A DNA stretch of 64,000 nucleotides from Maioricimonas rarisocia (GTDB lineage: Bacteria; Planctomycetota; Planctomycetia; Planctomycetales; Planctomycetaceae): contig NZ_CP036275.1 of assembly GCF_007747795.1 (NCBI RefSeq), positions 62,001-126,000 of the forward strand, in the 5' to 3' direction. Below are positions 46,919 to 57,938 of this stretch, in pieces; position 1 is the first letter of the stretch; each line of letters begins with the position of its first letter. A program made the position numbers and the translations under genes. The notes beneath the pieces were generated by a model. The model saw only the letters and a program-made list of their open reading frames with translations. It ran no database searches and was not told where the DNA came from.

Positions 46919-47252
46919 ATCGAACAGCTCTGGTTCGAGGGCTTTGGAACATTCACGAGCCGCGACCGTGAGGAAGCGGTGGGCAGACAGGAATGTCTGC
47001 CCCACTGACTGCATGTGTGCCCAGCTCTGTAGGGGCGGCTGTTGCCGGCCGTCGGGATTCAGATGCCGGCCGGATGAATCCGGCCCTACCGCAGTGGTGT
47101 GCCCCATGACGGGGGGCAGGTGGGGCAGGCATTCCTGCCTGCCGATTCACTCGCTGGCGCTTCGTGCTGGTACGACCACGTCGATCGACGCCTGCTCATC
47201 CCTGAGCTCACGCTCGGGGCTCGTCACGCATTGGCGTCTGCAAGCTCTCCCT
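46919..47252. repeat. Repeat mosaic (families B and C)
   Basis: Family C at 46954-47006 (cgagccgcgaccgtgagga, then the inverted pair gggcagacag/ctgtctgccc-like). Family B at 47030-47091: ggcggctgttgccggccgtc followed by gccggatgaatccggcccta, two palindromes in series; this copy is uninterrupted and is the closest match to the site of IS copy 2. A third module (ggcaggcattcctgcctgcc, cttcgtgctggtacg) follows at 47115-47172. No gene. Confidence 0.65.
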
Positions 47253-48878
47253 TCAACTCGCAGACTGCTCTGGAACTTCATCCGGAAAGTGTCGGAGCAT
47301 CGAAAGGATGGGCGTCAGTGCCACCTGTCCCAGCCCGCAGATCGACGTCTGCAGGAGTGTCTCTCCCAGCTCCGGCAGGATCTCCAGTTCGCTGGCCCGA
47401 CGCTGGCCGTCCGCAACACCGTCCAGCAGTTCGACGGCCGTCTGTGATCCCAGCCGGCAGGGAACGCATTTGCCGCACGACTCGTTGCGGAAGAAGCGGA
47501 CCAGACTCGTTGCCAGATCGAACAGATCCCGCTGCTCATTGAGCACGATCACAGCACCCGTCCCCAGAGCGCTTCCGGCGGCACGCAGGGCGTCGAACGT
47601 CAGAGGCGTGTTGGCCGACGCGGCCGGAAGGAATGCCGTGCTCGCACCTCCGGGAAGAAACGCCTTGAGCGGTATGCCATCGCGCATGCCGCCCGCCATC
47701 TCGATCACTTCGTTGACGGTCGTTCCCAGCGGGATCTCGAAGACACCCGGCTCGGTCACGTCGCCGCTGACGCACACGAACTTCAGTCCCTCAGCCTCGT
47801 CCCGCCCCTGTTCGGACCACCAGTCGGTGCCGAAGTGAATGATGCTGACCGCCAGTGCGAACGTTTCGACATTGTTGATGAGGGTCGGTTGTCCCCACAG
47901 ACCATGCTGGCCGGGGTAAGGCGGCTTGTTCCGTGGTTCGCCGCGCTTGTCTTCGAGTGCTTCGAGCAGTGCGGTTTCTTCACCAAGAATGTAGCCGCCC
48001 GGCGACACAAAGATCTCGATGTCGAACGGTCGTCCGGAGCCGGCGGCATTCCCGCCAAGGACTCCCTGTTGACGGGCGGATTCCAGGGCAGCCTCGAGCG
48101 CCCGGCGTTCGCGGCCGTATTCGTGCCGGATGTACACAATGCCGCGTTCGGCACCGATCGTCAGGCCGGCCAGCAGCATTCCCTCGATAATCAGGTGCGG
48201 CAGGCTGGCGAGGATTTCCCGGTCTTTGAACGTACCCGGCTCGCATTCGTCGGCATTGCAGATGACGTACTTGGGCGTTGCACGTTCGCCGGCGACGATC
48301 TCCCACTTCACTCCGGTGGGGAAGCCGGCGCCTCCCATTCCCCTCAGTCCGCTTTCCTTGAGACGTTCGATGCAGACCTCGCGCAGGTTGCCGGCAGCGA
48401 CGAGCGCCCGCGCGGTGCCGTACTGATCGCCAGGCGTTGCATACGGATCACAGCGCCAGTTGTGACCGGTCTGCGGCGAAGCCGGGGGGGCAGGGGGTGA
48501 GGCAAGCAGTTGCCGGACCGCGTCGAGTTCGGTCAGCGTCAACGGTGCGATCGGGACATCGTTGATACTGGCCGCCGGTGCACAATCGCATCGGCCGAGG
48601 CAGGAGACGTCTTCGATCTCGACGCCGCTCTGCTCGCCGAATGTCGCCTGCAGTTCCGCGAGTCGTTCGGGACTGCCGTGCATGCGGCAACTGATGTCGC
48701 GGCAGACCTGCAGGGTGACCCGCGGCGGCGGCGTGCGCCGGAAGTGCGGATAGAAGCTGACCAGTCCTTCGAGCCGGTAGAGCGGCACGCGACGTTCTTC
48801 CGAGAGGGCCCGCAGCATGTCATCGTCGAGGAAGCCGGTCTGTTCCTGGCGATGCATCAGTTCACGAAGCAGTTCCAT
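47253..48878 (-). CDS. NuoE-NuoF fusion, NADH-binding flavoprotein (formate dehydrogenase beta-like)
   Basis: 541 aa. Residues 1-~125 are a NuoE-like thioredoxin-fold [2Fe-2S] domain with ligands C59, C64, C93 and C97 (VCRDISC, SCLGRC). Residues ~150-450 are the NuoF FMN/NADH domain (GLRGMGGAGFPTGVKW, ICNADECEPGTFKDR, GYILGEETALLEALE). The C-terminal region has the [4Fe-4S] motif ESCGKCVPCRLG and a downstream SICGLG Cys. The fused order is that of NAD-linked formate dehydrogenase or hydrogenase beta subunits. It passes electrons between NAD(H) and an iron-sulphur partner. No partner subunit is nearby, so the complex is undefined. Confidence 0.92.
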   Translation of the reverse strand: MELLRELMHRQEQTGFLDDDMLRALSEERRVPLYRLEGLVSFYPHFRRTPPPRVTLQVCRDISCRMHGSPERLAELQATFGEQSGVEIEDVSCLGRCDCAPAASINDVPIAPLTLTELDAVRQLLASPPAPPASPQTGHNWRCDPYATPGDQYGTARALVAAGNLREVCIERLKESGLRGMGGAGFPTGVKWEIVAGERATPKYVICNADECEPGTFKDREILASLPHLIIEGMLLAGLTIGAERGIVYIRHEYGRERRALEAALESARQQGVLGGNAAGSGRPFDIEIFVSPGGYILGEETALLEALEDKRGEPRNKPPYPGQHGLWGQPTLINNVETFALAVSIIHFGTDWWSEQGRDEAEGLKFVCVSGDVTEPGVFEIPLGTTVNEVIEMAGGMRDGIPLKAFLPGGASTAFLPAASANTPLTFDALRAAGSALGTGAVIVLNEQRDLFDLATSLVRFFRNESCGKCVPCRLGSQTAVELLDGVADGQRRASELEILPELGETLLQTSICGLGQVALTPILSMLRHFPDEVPEQSAS

Positions 48879-49201
48879 GGCAGCTTTCGCAGGATGTCGA
48901 GAGAGCAGAGGCGGCCGGGCCGCGGGAAGGCGTTCAGGCTAGCACGTGCCCTCATTGGAACCAACGGAGGCGAGAGTAGGGCAGGGGAACGCGGCTGCTA
49001 TGGTCGCCAACGAAGCCACGGGAGGCTCTGGATCGCGCGCTTCAGAGCGTCAACGAGCCGCGACCGTGAGGGAGCGGAGGGCCGACAGAAATGCCTACCC
49101 CACTGACTGCAGGCGGGCCCGACTTCGGCATGGAGATGCCGCAGAGTGGGGTAGGGCCGGCTCTTGCCGACCGTCGAACTTCAGAACTCGGCCGGATGAA
49201 T
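48879..49201. repeat. Repeat mosaic upstream of IS copy 2
   Basis: Promoter region of the NuoEF gene, then family C (49050-49110), then the left part of a family B pair (tagggccggctcttgccgac, ggccggatgaat) that is interrupted by the IS at 49201. The right part resumes at 50774. Confidence 0.6.
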
Positions 49202-49211
49202 CCCAATGGCA

Positions 49212-50681
49212 CTAAGTTTGTTGGCGTGCGCTCTTCTTTCGTCGGCGCTTCTTGCTTGCACTGCTTGTCTTTCTGGCGAATGTTCGGCCGGGACGCCACT
49301 GGACTTCGTGAGATGCAATAGCTGCCAGCAGCTTGGGAAGCACGCGACGGTTCACCTCCGTTGAGGTGGATGTCAGCAACAGCGGCCAAGCCGTCACCAG
49401 TTCTTCCAGGGCGTGCTTGAAGCTCACCCCCAACGGGTCTCCGTCGCCGGTGGACCGCTGCGCGGCTTCGACCATTAACCAGCGAACCAGCAGGTACAGC
49501 ACCACGTGGCCGGCCACCTCGTACTGCACTGATTCCGGCGAATGACTCCGCAGGGTCCGTTCCAGCCCCTGGTAGACTTTCAGTTCCTGAAACGTCGTTT
49601 CGATCTCCCAGCGACGATGATACAACCCGATGCCTTTGCGCACCGCGGGATCCAGTGGATGTCCCGGTTCGGCTTCTGTCGCCATCCGGATCCAGTCTTC
49701 GCGACTGATGCGCTTCGGTCCCAGCACATTGGTCACCACCGCACTGGGGGGAAAGCCTTTGATCTGGTAGTTGATGACGCGCAGCGTGATCGACTCGGGA
49801 AGATTTGCATTGCGCCAACGTGGTCCGGAGGGAGTTTTCCAGCGCACAATGCGATCCCTGGGGCCCAGCCGCCGCAGCGTCTTCATGCGAACACCCGGAT
49901 ACTGTCGAATCGCAAAGTAGCCCCGCGCTGCCTGAATCTGATGGAACAACCCGTAGCTCCAGAACCCCTGATCCATCAGCACCAGATCGTTACGCCGTAC
50001 CTGCTTCAGCAATCGGGCGGCCACGGTGCGTTCGCCTTCGTCGACCGGTCCCAGTTCGTACCGCCAGGGCAGACGGACCAGAGGCAACTGCAACATGACC
50101 ATACGGGCCTGCGCGACACGATACCGGCCGTTGCTGCTGGTGCCGAAGTGCTCGGCCAGACGATTGTGTTGCGGCAGCCGAATGGTGGTCCCGTCCAGCG
50201 CCAGCAAACGAAACCGCTTCCAGCGGATCAGGTCTTGGTGCTGTTCCTCGAACCGGGCCGTGAGCAGTTCGATGAGGACGAACCAGACAGCGACCGGCAT
50301 GCGTCGGCGGGCCTGGGTGAAGGCTTCTTCAGTCACCGTCGCAGGATCTTTTCCCCGCGGACTGTGTTTCGATGCCTTCGGTTTGCGTCGTGCCGCGTTG
50401 CGGCGGGATCGTGCAACCGCTTCGGGCAAGCCATTGGCCGACAGGTCCAACATCTGGGCGGTCAGCGTGAGAATCCGGGCAAAGCTCTTTGTCGAATGCA
50501 GTGCCGAGAGCACTCCCAGCCAGACCAGGTTGGGAATTGCCAATGCCGAGCGAACGATCCTGACATCCGCCCGCTCGGCGGCCTGAACGACGAGCGACTC
50601 AGGCAGTAGCCGGGCAAACGCTTTGAGGTCCTGTTGACGAATCTGTTCCCAGACATCATACCTTGGCTCATCCGTGAGCAT
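49212..50681 (-). CDS. IS4-family DDE transposase (copy 2)
   Basis: 489 aa from the ATG at 50681 with AGGAGG 8 nt upstream (511 aa if the ATG at 50747 is used). The protein is identical to the copy at 9611-11080, with D163, D237, E361 and the Y-R-E-K signature intact, so both copies should be active. Nothing in the flanks shows capture of passenger genes. Confidence 0.95.
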   Translation of the reverse strand: MLTDEPRYDVWEQIRQQDLKAFARLLPESLVVQAAERADVRIVRSALAIPNLVWLGVLSALHSTKSFARILTLTAQMLDLSANGLPEAVARSRRNAARRKPKASKHSPRGKDPATVTEEAFTQARRRMPVAVWFVLIELLTARFEEQHQDLIRWKRFRLLALDGTTIRLPQHNRLAEHFGTSSNGRYRVAQARMVMLQLPLVRLPWRYELGPVDEGERTVAARLLKQVRRNDLVLMDQGFWSYGLFHQIQAARGYFAIRQYPGVRMKTLRRLGPRDRIVRWKTPSGPRWRNANLPESITLRVINYQIKGFPPSAVVTNVLGPKRISREDWIRMATEAEPGHPLDPAVRKGIGLYHRRWEIETTFQELKVYQGLERTLRSHSPESVQYEVAGHVVLYLLVRWLMVEAAQRSTGDGDPLGVSFKHALEELVTAWPLLLTSTSTEVNRRVLPKLLAAIASHEVQWRPGRTFARKTSSASKKRRRKKSARQQT

Positions 50682-50688
50682 CTTTGAG

Positions 50689-50737
50689 GCCTCCTGACAC
50701 GAATACCGTTTTGCACAAACGACTTGTGTCAGGAGGC
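50689..50737 (-). promoter_or_regulatory. Hairpin sequestering the transposase ribosome-binding site (copy 2)
   Basis: Same 12-bp inverted repeat as in copy 1 (arms 50689-50700 and 50726-50737) with the AGGAGG in one arm. Confidence 0.75.
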
Positions 50738-50773
50738 ACTCTTCCATGTCAATACAAACTTAGTGCCATTGGG

Positions 50774-51147
50774 ATGAATCCGGCCCTACGGGGACACAAC
50801 CTCTTGCGGCTGCACCGCACCGGTGAAGACCGGTGTCACCCGGAGATGGCGGCCATGCTGGAGAGGGCCAGGTGGGGCATTCCTGCCTGCCCGTGCACTC
50901 GCTTGCGCTTCGTGCTGGTATTGTCGGGCGGGCACCGACGTTCCTCGAGCGTTACTTCGTTCAGACTGCCCGGGCTCATGCTCGGGGCTCGCCATTGGCC
51001 CGGAGTCACCTTCCCCCATCTCACAGGACTCACGTCTCACCCCTCCTCCCACCGGTTCGATCTTCGCCTGGAGGCTTTCGCCGCCTACAATTTGAGGAAC
51101 GCACCGCGGGCCCCGTCCGGAGCAAACTCTCAGTTGGAGCGTGGCAC
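50774..51147. repeat. Repeat mosaic downstream of IS copy 2
   Basis: The interrupted family B repeat resumes (atgaatccggccctacgggg), followed by a module with gtggggcattcctgcctgcc and cttcgtgctggta at 50873-50921. A weak ggag lies before the start at 51148. No gene. Confidence 0.5.
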
Positions 51148-52206
51148 ATGAGCGGAGCTGACATGTCGCGGGCACGACGACTGCTGCTGGCCCGGTTTGT
51201 GCCGGCGGTGTTGATGCTGCTTCCATGTGGACTGTCCGCGGCTGATCAGCCGATGGAGGACCAGGCCGTGCCAATGTCATCGACGGCTGAAGAGCAACCC
51301 ACTCGCTGGAACATGCCGCTCCCGACACTGGGGGGCCGACAGTTCTGGGGAGATGTCGCGTTCAGTCACGGCTGGCGGATCCAGCACAACGTCCTCACGG
51401 ACAAGTACCGTCTGCTCGATCCGAACGACATCCGGCAGGCGTGGGGCTCGTTCGAGGACTGCCAGAAGCGGCTCGATCAGGTTCGGACCGAACAGCAGTG
51501 GGAGCCGATGACCGGGACGGCGGTGATCTTCATTCATGGCATCGTCCGGTCGTCGAAATCGTTTGGTGCGATGCCGAAGGCTCTTGCCGAAGCGGGGTAC
51601 ACCGTCGTCGGCTTCGACTACCCGAGTACGCGGGTGCCGATCGCCGAGTCGGCCGAGTACTTCCACAAGCTGTTGCAGTCGTTGGACGGCGTCGACGAGA
51701 TTCACGTTGTGGCGCACAGCATGGGGGGGCTGGTCGTTCGCGCCTGGCTGGCCGAGCACGAGGATCCCCGCATCGATCGCATGGTGATGCTCGGCGTGCC
51801 GAACAACGGGGCCCGCATGGCCAACCTGCTGCGGGACTGGACGCTCTTCAAGGCGGTCTTCGGCCCGGCGGGGCAGCAGCTTGTCGAAGATCCCGAAGGC
51901 GTGCTCGAGAAGTTGCCGGTCCCGAAATTCGAGTACGCGATCGTGGCCGGCTCGCGCGGCACGGAGAAAGGATTCAACCCGTTGATTCCAGGAGACGACG
52001 ACGGCACGGTGAGCGTCGACAGCACGCGACTGGTCGGGGCGGTCGACTTCATGACGGTGCCGGTGCTGCATACGTTCCTGCCGCGGGACCGCCGGGTGAT
52101 CGAGGCGGTCAAGCGGTTCTTCAAGACCGGCACGCTGCACGCGGACGGCGAGCGACGGCCGGTTGTCGAAGTGGAGGAGGAGCCGGCGCCGGCCGGTGGG
52201 GAGTGA
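51148..52206 (+). CDS. Exported alpha/beta hydrolase, lipase-like (PGAP1/LipA group)
   Basis: 352 aa from the ATG at 51148; an ATG at 51163 is possible. A signal peptide (RRLLLARFVPAVLMLLPCGLSA) directs export. The hydrolase core begins at VIFIHGIVRSSKSFG (oxyanion loop), with nucleophile elbow VAHSMGGLVVRAWL (Ser). The acid and base are probably the Asp in PGDDDGTV and the His in VPVLHTFLPRD, a layout usual for triacylglycerol lipases and PGAP1-like esterases. GVPNNGARMANLL is typical of lipases with lid loops. It would act on lipids or esters in the periplasm. Monocistronic. Confidence 0.85.
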   Translation: MSGADMSRARRLLLARFVPAVLMLLPCGLSAADQPMEDQAVPMSSTAEEQPTRWNMPLPTLGGRQFWGDVAFSHGWRIQHNVLTDKYRLLDPNDIRQAWGSFEDCQKRLDQVRTEQQWEPMTGTAVIFIHGIVRSSKSFGAMPKALAEAGYTVVGFDYPSTRVPIAESAEYFHKLLQSLDGVDEIHVVAHSMGGLVVRAWLAEHEDPRIDRMVMLGVPNNGARMANLLRDWTLFKAVFGPAGQQLVEDPEGVLEKLPVPKFEYAIVAGSRGTEKGFNPLIPGDDDGTVSVDSTRLVGAVDFMTVPVLHTFLPRDRRVIEAVKRFFKTGTLHADGERRPVVEVEEEPAPAGGE

Positions 52207-52540
52207 TGTCTTCGGGGCGTCAACGAGCCGCGACGGGTGGGGGAGCGATGGCAGACAGGAATATCTGCCCCACAGGCTGAAGGCGAGCCCGGTGCGTGAG
52301 CACCGGGGTAACGTAGCAGGGTGGGGTGGAGCCGCAGCCCCGCAGGGCCGGCTATTGCCGGCCGTCAAACTTCAGTGCTGGCCGAATTGCTCCGGCGCAA
52401 TCGCACGAGCCGCCTGTCGCTGCGCGACCCCGGTTGGCGAGCAAGCGGGGCTACCCGTTGCGCCGCACCCTGCGAGGCTGATTGACCCGATTGGGGACGC
52501 TGGGACCAGTCCCAGCCTACTTTTGGCGCGACACTGGACA
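52207..52540. repeat. Repeat mosaic (families A, B and C)
   Basis: All three families lie together: C at 52219-52275, A at 52281-52310 (cccggtgc gtga gcaccggg, loop GNRA) and B at 52343-52370 (agggccggctattgccggcc). A module with cacgagccgcctgtcgctg follows and recurs at 58867. No gene. Confidence 0.65.
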
Positions 52541-53059
52541 TCAATCCCAGAACGAGAACCGGCGACGGCCGCGGCCGAACAGCAGGCCTTCGAACAGCTC
52601 GGTCAGCAGCGGCTTTTCTTCCGGCAGGTGGGCGACATTTTCCTCGAACGCCTCGCGTTCGGCGGGCGTCATCTCCTTGTGCCGCCGCTGGGCTTCGAGA
52701 CCTTCGCGTCCCTGGTCCGTTTCCTCGTAGGCGAGCTGGAACATGGCCAGTTCACCGCCGTCGAACCAGACGACCCGGCACTTCGGGCAGCTGTCGAGGT
52801 GGAATTCGGTGCCGCAACGGACGACCGACTTCCGCATCATGTGTCGACATCGCGGGCAGGAGAGTTGCGACGTGGTGTCCGTCTGCAGCCGCTGCAGAAC
52901 TTCGTCTTTCAGCTCGTCGGTCGTTCGCTCACCCCGACGCTTGATCACGTCTGCCTTGTGCTTCTCGACAAGCATGCCGCGACACTGCGGACAGGCCCGA
53001 ACCTGAACGTCCTCGTACGAACCACGAAGCAGCCGGGTGGAGCAGACGGGGCAGTTCAT
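52541..53059 (-). CDS. zf-TFIIB zinc-ribbon domain protein
   Basis: 172 aa; the ATG at 53059 has GGAGG about 7 nt upstream. Two zinc-ribbon knuckles: CPVC (3-6) with CPQCRGMLVEKH (~20-35), and CPRC (~65) with CPKCRVVWFDGGEL (~88-100). The last motif, CxxCxG/VxWFDxGEL, is the zf-TFIIB signature. The C-terminal third is charged and helical. Found widely in bacteria; the function is unknown, perhaps binding nucleic acid or acting as an assembly factor. It is separated by 98 bp from the thioredoxin reductase gene on the same strand. Confidence 0.85.
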   Translation of the reverse strand: MNCPVCSTRLLRGSYEDVQVRACPQCRGMLVEKHKADVIKRRGERTTDELKDEVLQRLQTDTTSQLSCPRCRHMMRKSVVRCGTEFHLDSCPKCRVVWFDGGELAMFQLAYEETDQGREGLEAQRRHKEMTPAEREAFEENVAHLPEEKPLLTELFEGLLFGRGRRRFSFWD

Positions 53060-53157
53060 CGGCGGGCCTCCGGGCAGGTCGTCACGTCGCCAACCGGCGC
53101 TGCGAATGCGACGTCTGAGGATTAACCGGGCGGCCCGCACGGTGCCGCAGCACCACA

Positions 53158-54222
<1,065 letters not shown>

Positions 54223-54388
54223 AACAACTCTCCGTCTCAACAGGAAACGCGGGGCCGCGGGCCTCGCGTCGCTCTCGATATGCGTTCCGACTGGCAGGTT
54301 GATTCGCCTTAGAACGATAGCGGGAGTGCTGCGGCATGGCAATTCGGCTTCCCGTCCTGCAGCAGTCTGCAGCAACGCAGCGGCCGCT

Positions 54389-56767
54389 TCAGGCGAGTCC
54401 GCCCCGGCGCCGGATCATCCACTCGGCCGCCAGCAGCAACGTCAGCAGCATTAGGGCCTCCCAGCGATTCCACAGGGACAGTGGGGCGTCGCGGGACACG
54501 GGAATGGCTCGTCCCCGCGGAAGGTCGTCGGGCAGACTGTCGACATCTGACAGCGAGTAGGATTTGCCCCCACTGATGCGTGCGGCCCGTTCGAGATCGG
54601 CCCGGTTGACGCCTCGGACGCGGAACTCCTGACGAGGTAACTCGATACGGAAATCGACTGCCGCCGGCGTCTCCGAGAGGGCCGGCTCGACGATCCAGGC
54701 ATGCCAGCGTCCCGGGGGAATGTCGGTGAGCGTCGCCTCGTACAGTCCGGGCAGATCGTCCCGTGGTGTCAGCTCGACGACCTGCTGACCTTCGGGGCCG
54801 TCCTCGAGTTGAACGCGGACCGGCGAGCCGTCGCGAGGCGCCTGGGCAGGATTCGCGAAACGGGCCCGCAAACGGACCGGGTCGGTCATCTGATAGACAG
54901 TCCGATCGGCGGTGAGCTGGATGCCTTCGGAGCCGGCGAGCAGGCGACCCCGACTGAGTGCCCGGATCATCTGCCCCCAGTAGCGGCCGTAGTAGCGGTC
55001 CTCGACGTTGCGTCGCCATCGCCACAGTTCATCGGTGGCATGGAAGACAACCTGTCCCGCTCCAAAACGATGCGCGACGATGGCCGGGTGATCGGTGCCG
55101 TCAGGGCCCAGAGCGACAACCAGCGATTCGGCTCCCGGCTTGCGGGCGACGCCGGTCTGCAGCCAGTAGAGAGCCGGGAGCGACGTCCAGATTCGCTCAT
55201 CGAGGTCAGGTTCGTCCGCGAGCCTCAGCTCGAGTCGCCGCTGGCCTTCCGCCGTTCGTTCCACATCGTAACCGTCTGGCCCGGCAGTAGACTGTGCCGC
55301 GGCGGTCGCCGTGACCGGCAGCGCGTCGGCCAGTGGTGTCGAGAAGAATGCCGACGGATTGTGCCGCATCCCCGCCACGAGGATCAGACCTCCACCGTGC
55401 TCCGAGACAAACGCCCGAAGGTTCTCGGCGGCCGACAGTTGCAGCGAGCCGGGATCGACATCACCCAGAATGACCACGTCGAATGCGAACAGTTCCTCCC
55501 GTGAAAGCGGAAAGCGGGGCAGGGCAGTCCGGTCTTCGGCGACGTACTGCAGGTCCGCTTCCTGAAGCACCGTGCTGACGCGGACCGTCGGTTCCCGCTC
55601 AAGTGTCCCCTTCAGAAACCGGAACTCCCACCGCGGCGACCGTTCCACCAGCAGCACACGAACCTGCTGCTCACGGACCCGCACCGGCTGAAGCAGTTCG
55701 TTGTTGCCGATTGTCTGTTCGCCCGGCAGTGGAACTGCCTGCACCACGAACTCGTAGTCACCCGGCTGCTGGGGACGGTAGCTGAGCAGGGCGGAGATGT
55801 CGTCGTCATCGGTGTCGATCTCGACGGTGGTCTCGGCAAGGACGTCATCGCGGCTCGATTCGCGCAGGACGATCCGCACAGACTTGCCGGCAAACCCGTG
55901 TACGTTCCCATGGACCATCAGCGAAACAGGATCACCGAGAAACGTGATGTCTTCCGCGAGGATTTCGGTCAGTTCGACGTCGCGCGGCGGGTTGTCGGAC
56001 CCGACGACGACCGGCATCAGTGGGACGCCCGCCCTGGCTGCTTCCTCGGCTCCGGCCGACAGGCGATCCGCTGCCGTGGTCGTCGCCACACCGTCGGTCA
56101 GCATGACGACCGCAGCGGGCGAGGTTCCGGAGGCCTCATCGAGCAGCGTTCGCAGTGATGTTGCCAGTCGGGTTTGCGTGCCGGTCGGTCGCAGCAGCCG
56201 AATCGCTTCAGCCAGTTCCGCAACGGTGGCGGATTCGGCGGACGAGGCGAGCAGTCGCGGCTCGGAATCGAACTGGTACAGCCGGACATTGTGCTGCTGC
56301 AGCAGGCGATCGAGAAAGCGGCCTTCCTGGTTGGTGAGCAGCCCGCGGACAATGTCCAGCCGCGTGGAAGCGGTGCCGCTCTGCTGGGGAAGAGATTCGC
56401 GGATTGCATCCGGCAACTGGTCGGACTCGAAGTCGTCCGCCTGCGACATGCTGGCGGAGGTGTCGATCATCACCGCCACCCACGGCAGCCCGGTCCGCGC
56501 GATGGTCAGCGTGGGGCGGGCGAGCAGCACGAACAGGAGCAGCAGGGCGGCCACCCGAAGTCCCAGAGCAATCCAGCGAAAGGAACCCGGGGTGGTCCGT
56601 GACTCGCGCACGTAGAGCCAGCCGGCAACGATCAGGATCAACAGAAACGTCGCGAGCAGTACCGGCCAGGAAAGGTCGGACGGTTGCTGGAACTGCCATT
56701 CCCAGCGGATGGTCTGGCCGGGACGGGCCGGAGAGATGTCGAGATACCATTCGACGATGCGCTGCAC
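54389..56767 (-). CDS. VWA-domain membrane protein (BatA/glutamine-amidotransferase-like)
   Basis: 792 aa from a GTG at 56767. Two N-terminal transmembrane helices (residues ~33-52 and ~66-84) and one near the C-terminus ([15 protein letters not shown]) place the body outside the cytoplasm. Residues ~95-260 are a von Willebrand A domain with the MIDAS motif D-T-S-A-S ([10 protein letters not shown]) and the second Asp/Thr in MLTDGVA. Residues ~350-560 resemble the glutamine amidotransferase-like fold found in planctomycetal VWA proteins ([23 protein letters not shown]). Related to BatA-type proteins beside MoxR ATPases, but no MoxR or DUF58 gene is next to it. Divergent from frr. Confidence 0.85.
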   Translation of the reverse strand: MQRIVEWYLDISPARPGQTIRWEWQFQQPSDLSWPVLLATFLLILIVAGWLYVRESRTTPGSFRWIALGLRVAALLLLFVLLARPTLTIARTGLPWVAVMIDTSASMSQADDFESDQLPDAIRESLPQQSGTASTRLDIVRGLLTNQEGRFLDRLLQQHNVRLYQFDSEPRLLASSAESATVAELAEAIRLLRPTGTQTRLATSLRTLLDEASGTSPAAVVMLTDGVATTTAADRLSAGAEEAARAGVPLMPVVVGSDNPPRDVELTEILAEDITFLGDPVSLMVHGNVHGFAGKSVRIVLRESSRDDVLAETTVEIDTDDDDISALLSYRPQQPGDYEFVVQAVPLPGEQTIGNNELLQPVRVREQQVRVLLVERSPRWEFRFLKGTLEREPTVRVSTVLQEADLQYVAEDRTALPRFPLSREELFAFDVVILGDVDPGSLQLSAAENLRAFVSEHGGGLILVAGMRHNPSAFFSTPLADALPVTATAAAQSTAGPDGYDVERTAEGQRRLELRLADEPDLDERIWTSLPALYWLQTGVARKPGAESLVVALGPDGTDHPAIVAHRFGAGQVVFHATDELWRWRRNVEDRYYGRYWGQMIRALSRGRLLAGSEGIQLTADRTVYQMTDPVRLRARFANPAQAPRDGSPVRVQLEDGPEGQQVVELTPRDDLPGLYEATLTDIPPGRWHAWIVEPALSETPAAVDFRIELPRQEFRVRGVNRADLERAARISGGKSYSLSDVDSLPDDLPRGRAIPVSRDAPLSLWNRWEALMLLTLLLAAEWMIRRRGGLA

Positions 56768-56987
56768 GCCGGATTCCAGCTCAGCCTGCGGGAGTGATCC
56801 CTGGGAGGGTACGGCATGGCGGAGAGCCGCCGGAGACGGGCGACCGCAACCGTCGGCGTCGCGAAACCGAGTGAGCCGGCACGTCGAAATCCAAACTTCT
56901 CTTGGCCGAAGGCATTGGTTATCGTGTCCGGAGCGCAGACCTTACATGCAGAAACACCGGGCGTCTCAGCCATTCGAGGATGATGAT

Positions 56988-57548
56988 ATGGACACCGATG
57001 AAATACTTCTCGATGCCGAAGAACGCATGGAGAAGGCCGTCAGCATCTTTCACGAACAGCTTCAGGGACTTCGAACCGGCCGGGCCAACCCGGGGCTGGT
57101 CGACTCGATCCGTGTCAATTATTACGGATCCCCCACGCCGCTGAAACAGCTGGCGCAGATCAGCGTCCCCGAGCCGCAGCAGATCGTGATCCGCCCGTTC
57201 GATGCCGGCGTTGTGACCGACATCGTCAAGGCGATCCAGGCGAGCGATGCGGGGCTGGCGCCGAATCCGGACGGTCGACTGATCCGGCTGAACATTCCGC
57301 CGCTCTCGACCGAGCGTCGCCGCGAACTGGCCACCCGCGTCAAGAAGTTCGCCGAAGAGTCCCGCGTATCGATCCGCAACGTCCGTCGTGACGCCAACAA
57401 GCACGCCGACCAGGCGGAGAAGGACAAGGTGATGTCGGAGGATGAACGGGACGCCGCCAAGGATCAGATCCAGGAGCTGACCAAGAAGTTCGAAGGGAAA
57501 GTGAACGACATGGCAGCGGCCAAGGAAAAGGACATCATGGACGAGTAA
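56988..57548 (+). CDS. frr: Ribosome recycling factor
   Basis: 186 aa, the usual length; the ATG at 56988 has gagga 7 nt upstream. It splits post-termination ribosomes with EF-G. The family pattern is complete: ERMEKAV...F...L..LRTGRANPGLVD, YYGSPTPLKQLAQISVPEP, PPLSTERRRELATRVKK and ISIRNVRRDANK-like VSIRNVRRDANKHAD (the ribosome-contact helix). In most bacteria it follows tsf and pyrH. Here it is alone, divergent from a VWA gene and closed by its own terminator. Confidence 0.97.
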   Translation: MDTDEILLDAEERMEKAVSIFHEQLQGLRTGRANPGLVDSIRVNYYGSPTPLKQLAQISVPEPQQIVIRPFDAGVVTDIVKAIQASDAGLAPNPDGRLIRLNIPPLSTERRRELATRVKKFAEESRVSIRNVRRDANKHADQAEKDKVMSEDERDAAKDQIQELTKKFEGKVNDMAAAKEKDIMDE

Positions 57549-57578
57549 GCGTCCGCGACCTTTTCCGATCGGATTCAG

Positions 57579-57603
57579 CGCCCGCAGCAATGCGGGCGTT
57601 TTT
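57579..57603 (+). terminator. Intrinsic terminator of frr
   Basis: Perfect 8-bp stem cgcccgca/tgcgggcg with loop gcaa, followed by ttttt, 31 bp after the stop. Confidence 0.9.
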
Positions 57604-57938
57604 CGTTGGCGGGATGCATCCCCGGTTTGTCCCCCGGCAGAGGTGACGCGCCCGCAGAATCCGCACATCGGGAGAAGGCGTTCTGATCGGGGCAGGCCCG
57701 GTCTGCACGCGTAACCGGTGCGTCTCGAAGAACAGACACCAATGGCTGCCCGGACCGGTGCGTCGGCCGGTTCGTCTGGGCCGCTTGCAGGGAGGGTGTC
57801 GATCCTTACCAACGCACCGCGATCGACTGTGGGACCGAACGTAACCGGTCTGCCGGAGATGGCCGTTTTGCGACCGGGCGGATGGTGCCGATTGTCGCGG
57901 CTCTCGAGTTTCTGCGGGTTCAGGGGGGATGCTCCGCC
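57604..57938. other. Gap between frr terminator and Pro-rich protein
   Basis: No supported gene. A gggggg run 10 nt before 57939 may be the ribosome site of the next gene. Confidence 0.35.

Larger units (their letters stand above)
49202..50773 (-). mobile_element. IS4-family insertion sequence, copy 2
   Basis: A 1,572-bp element with the same perfect 20-bp terminal inverted repeats as the copy at 9601-11172 and no difference seen anywhere between them, including all shadow frames. Target duplication: atgaat outside 20-bp ends, or gatgaatc (49195-49202, 50773-50780) outside 19-bp ends. It sits in the gccggatgaatccggc half of a family B repeat. Confidence 0.95.
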
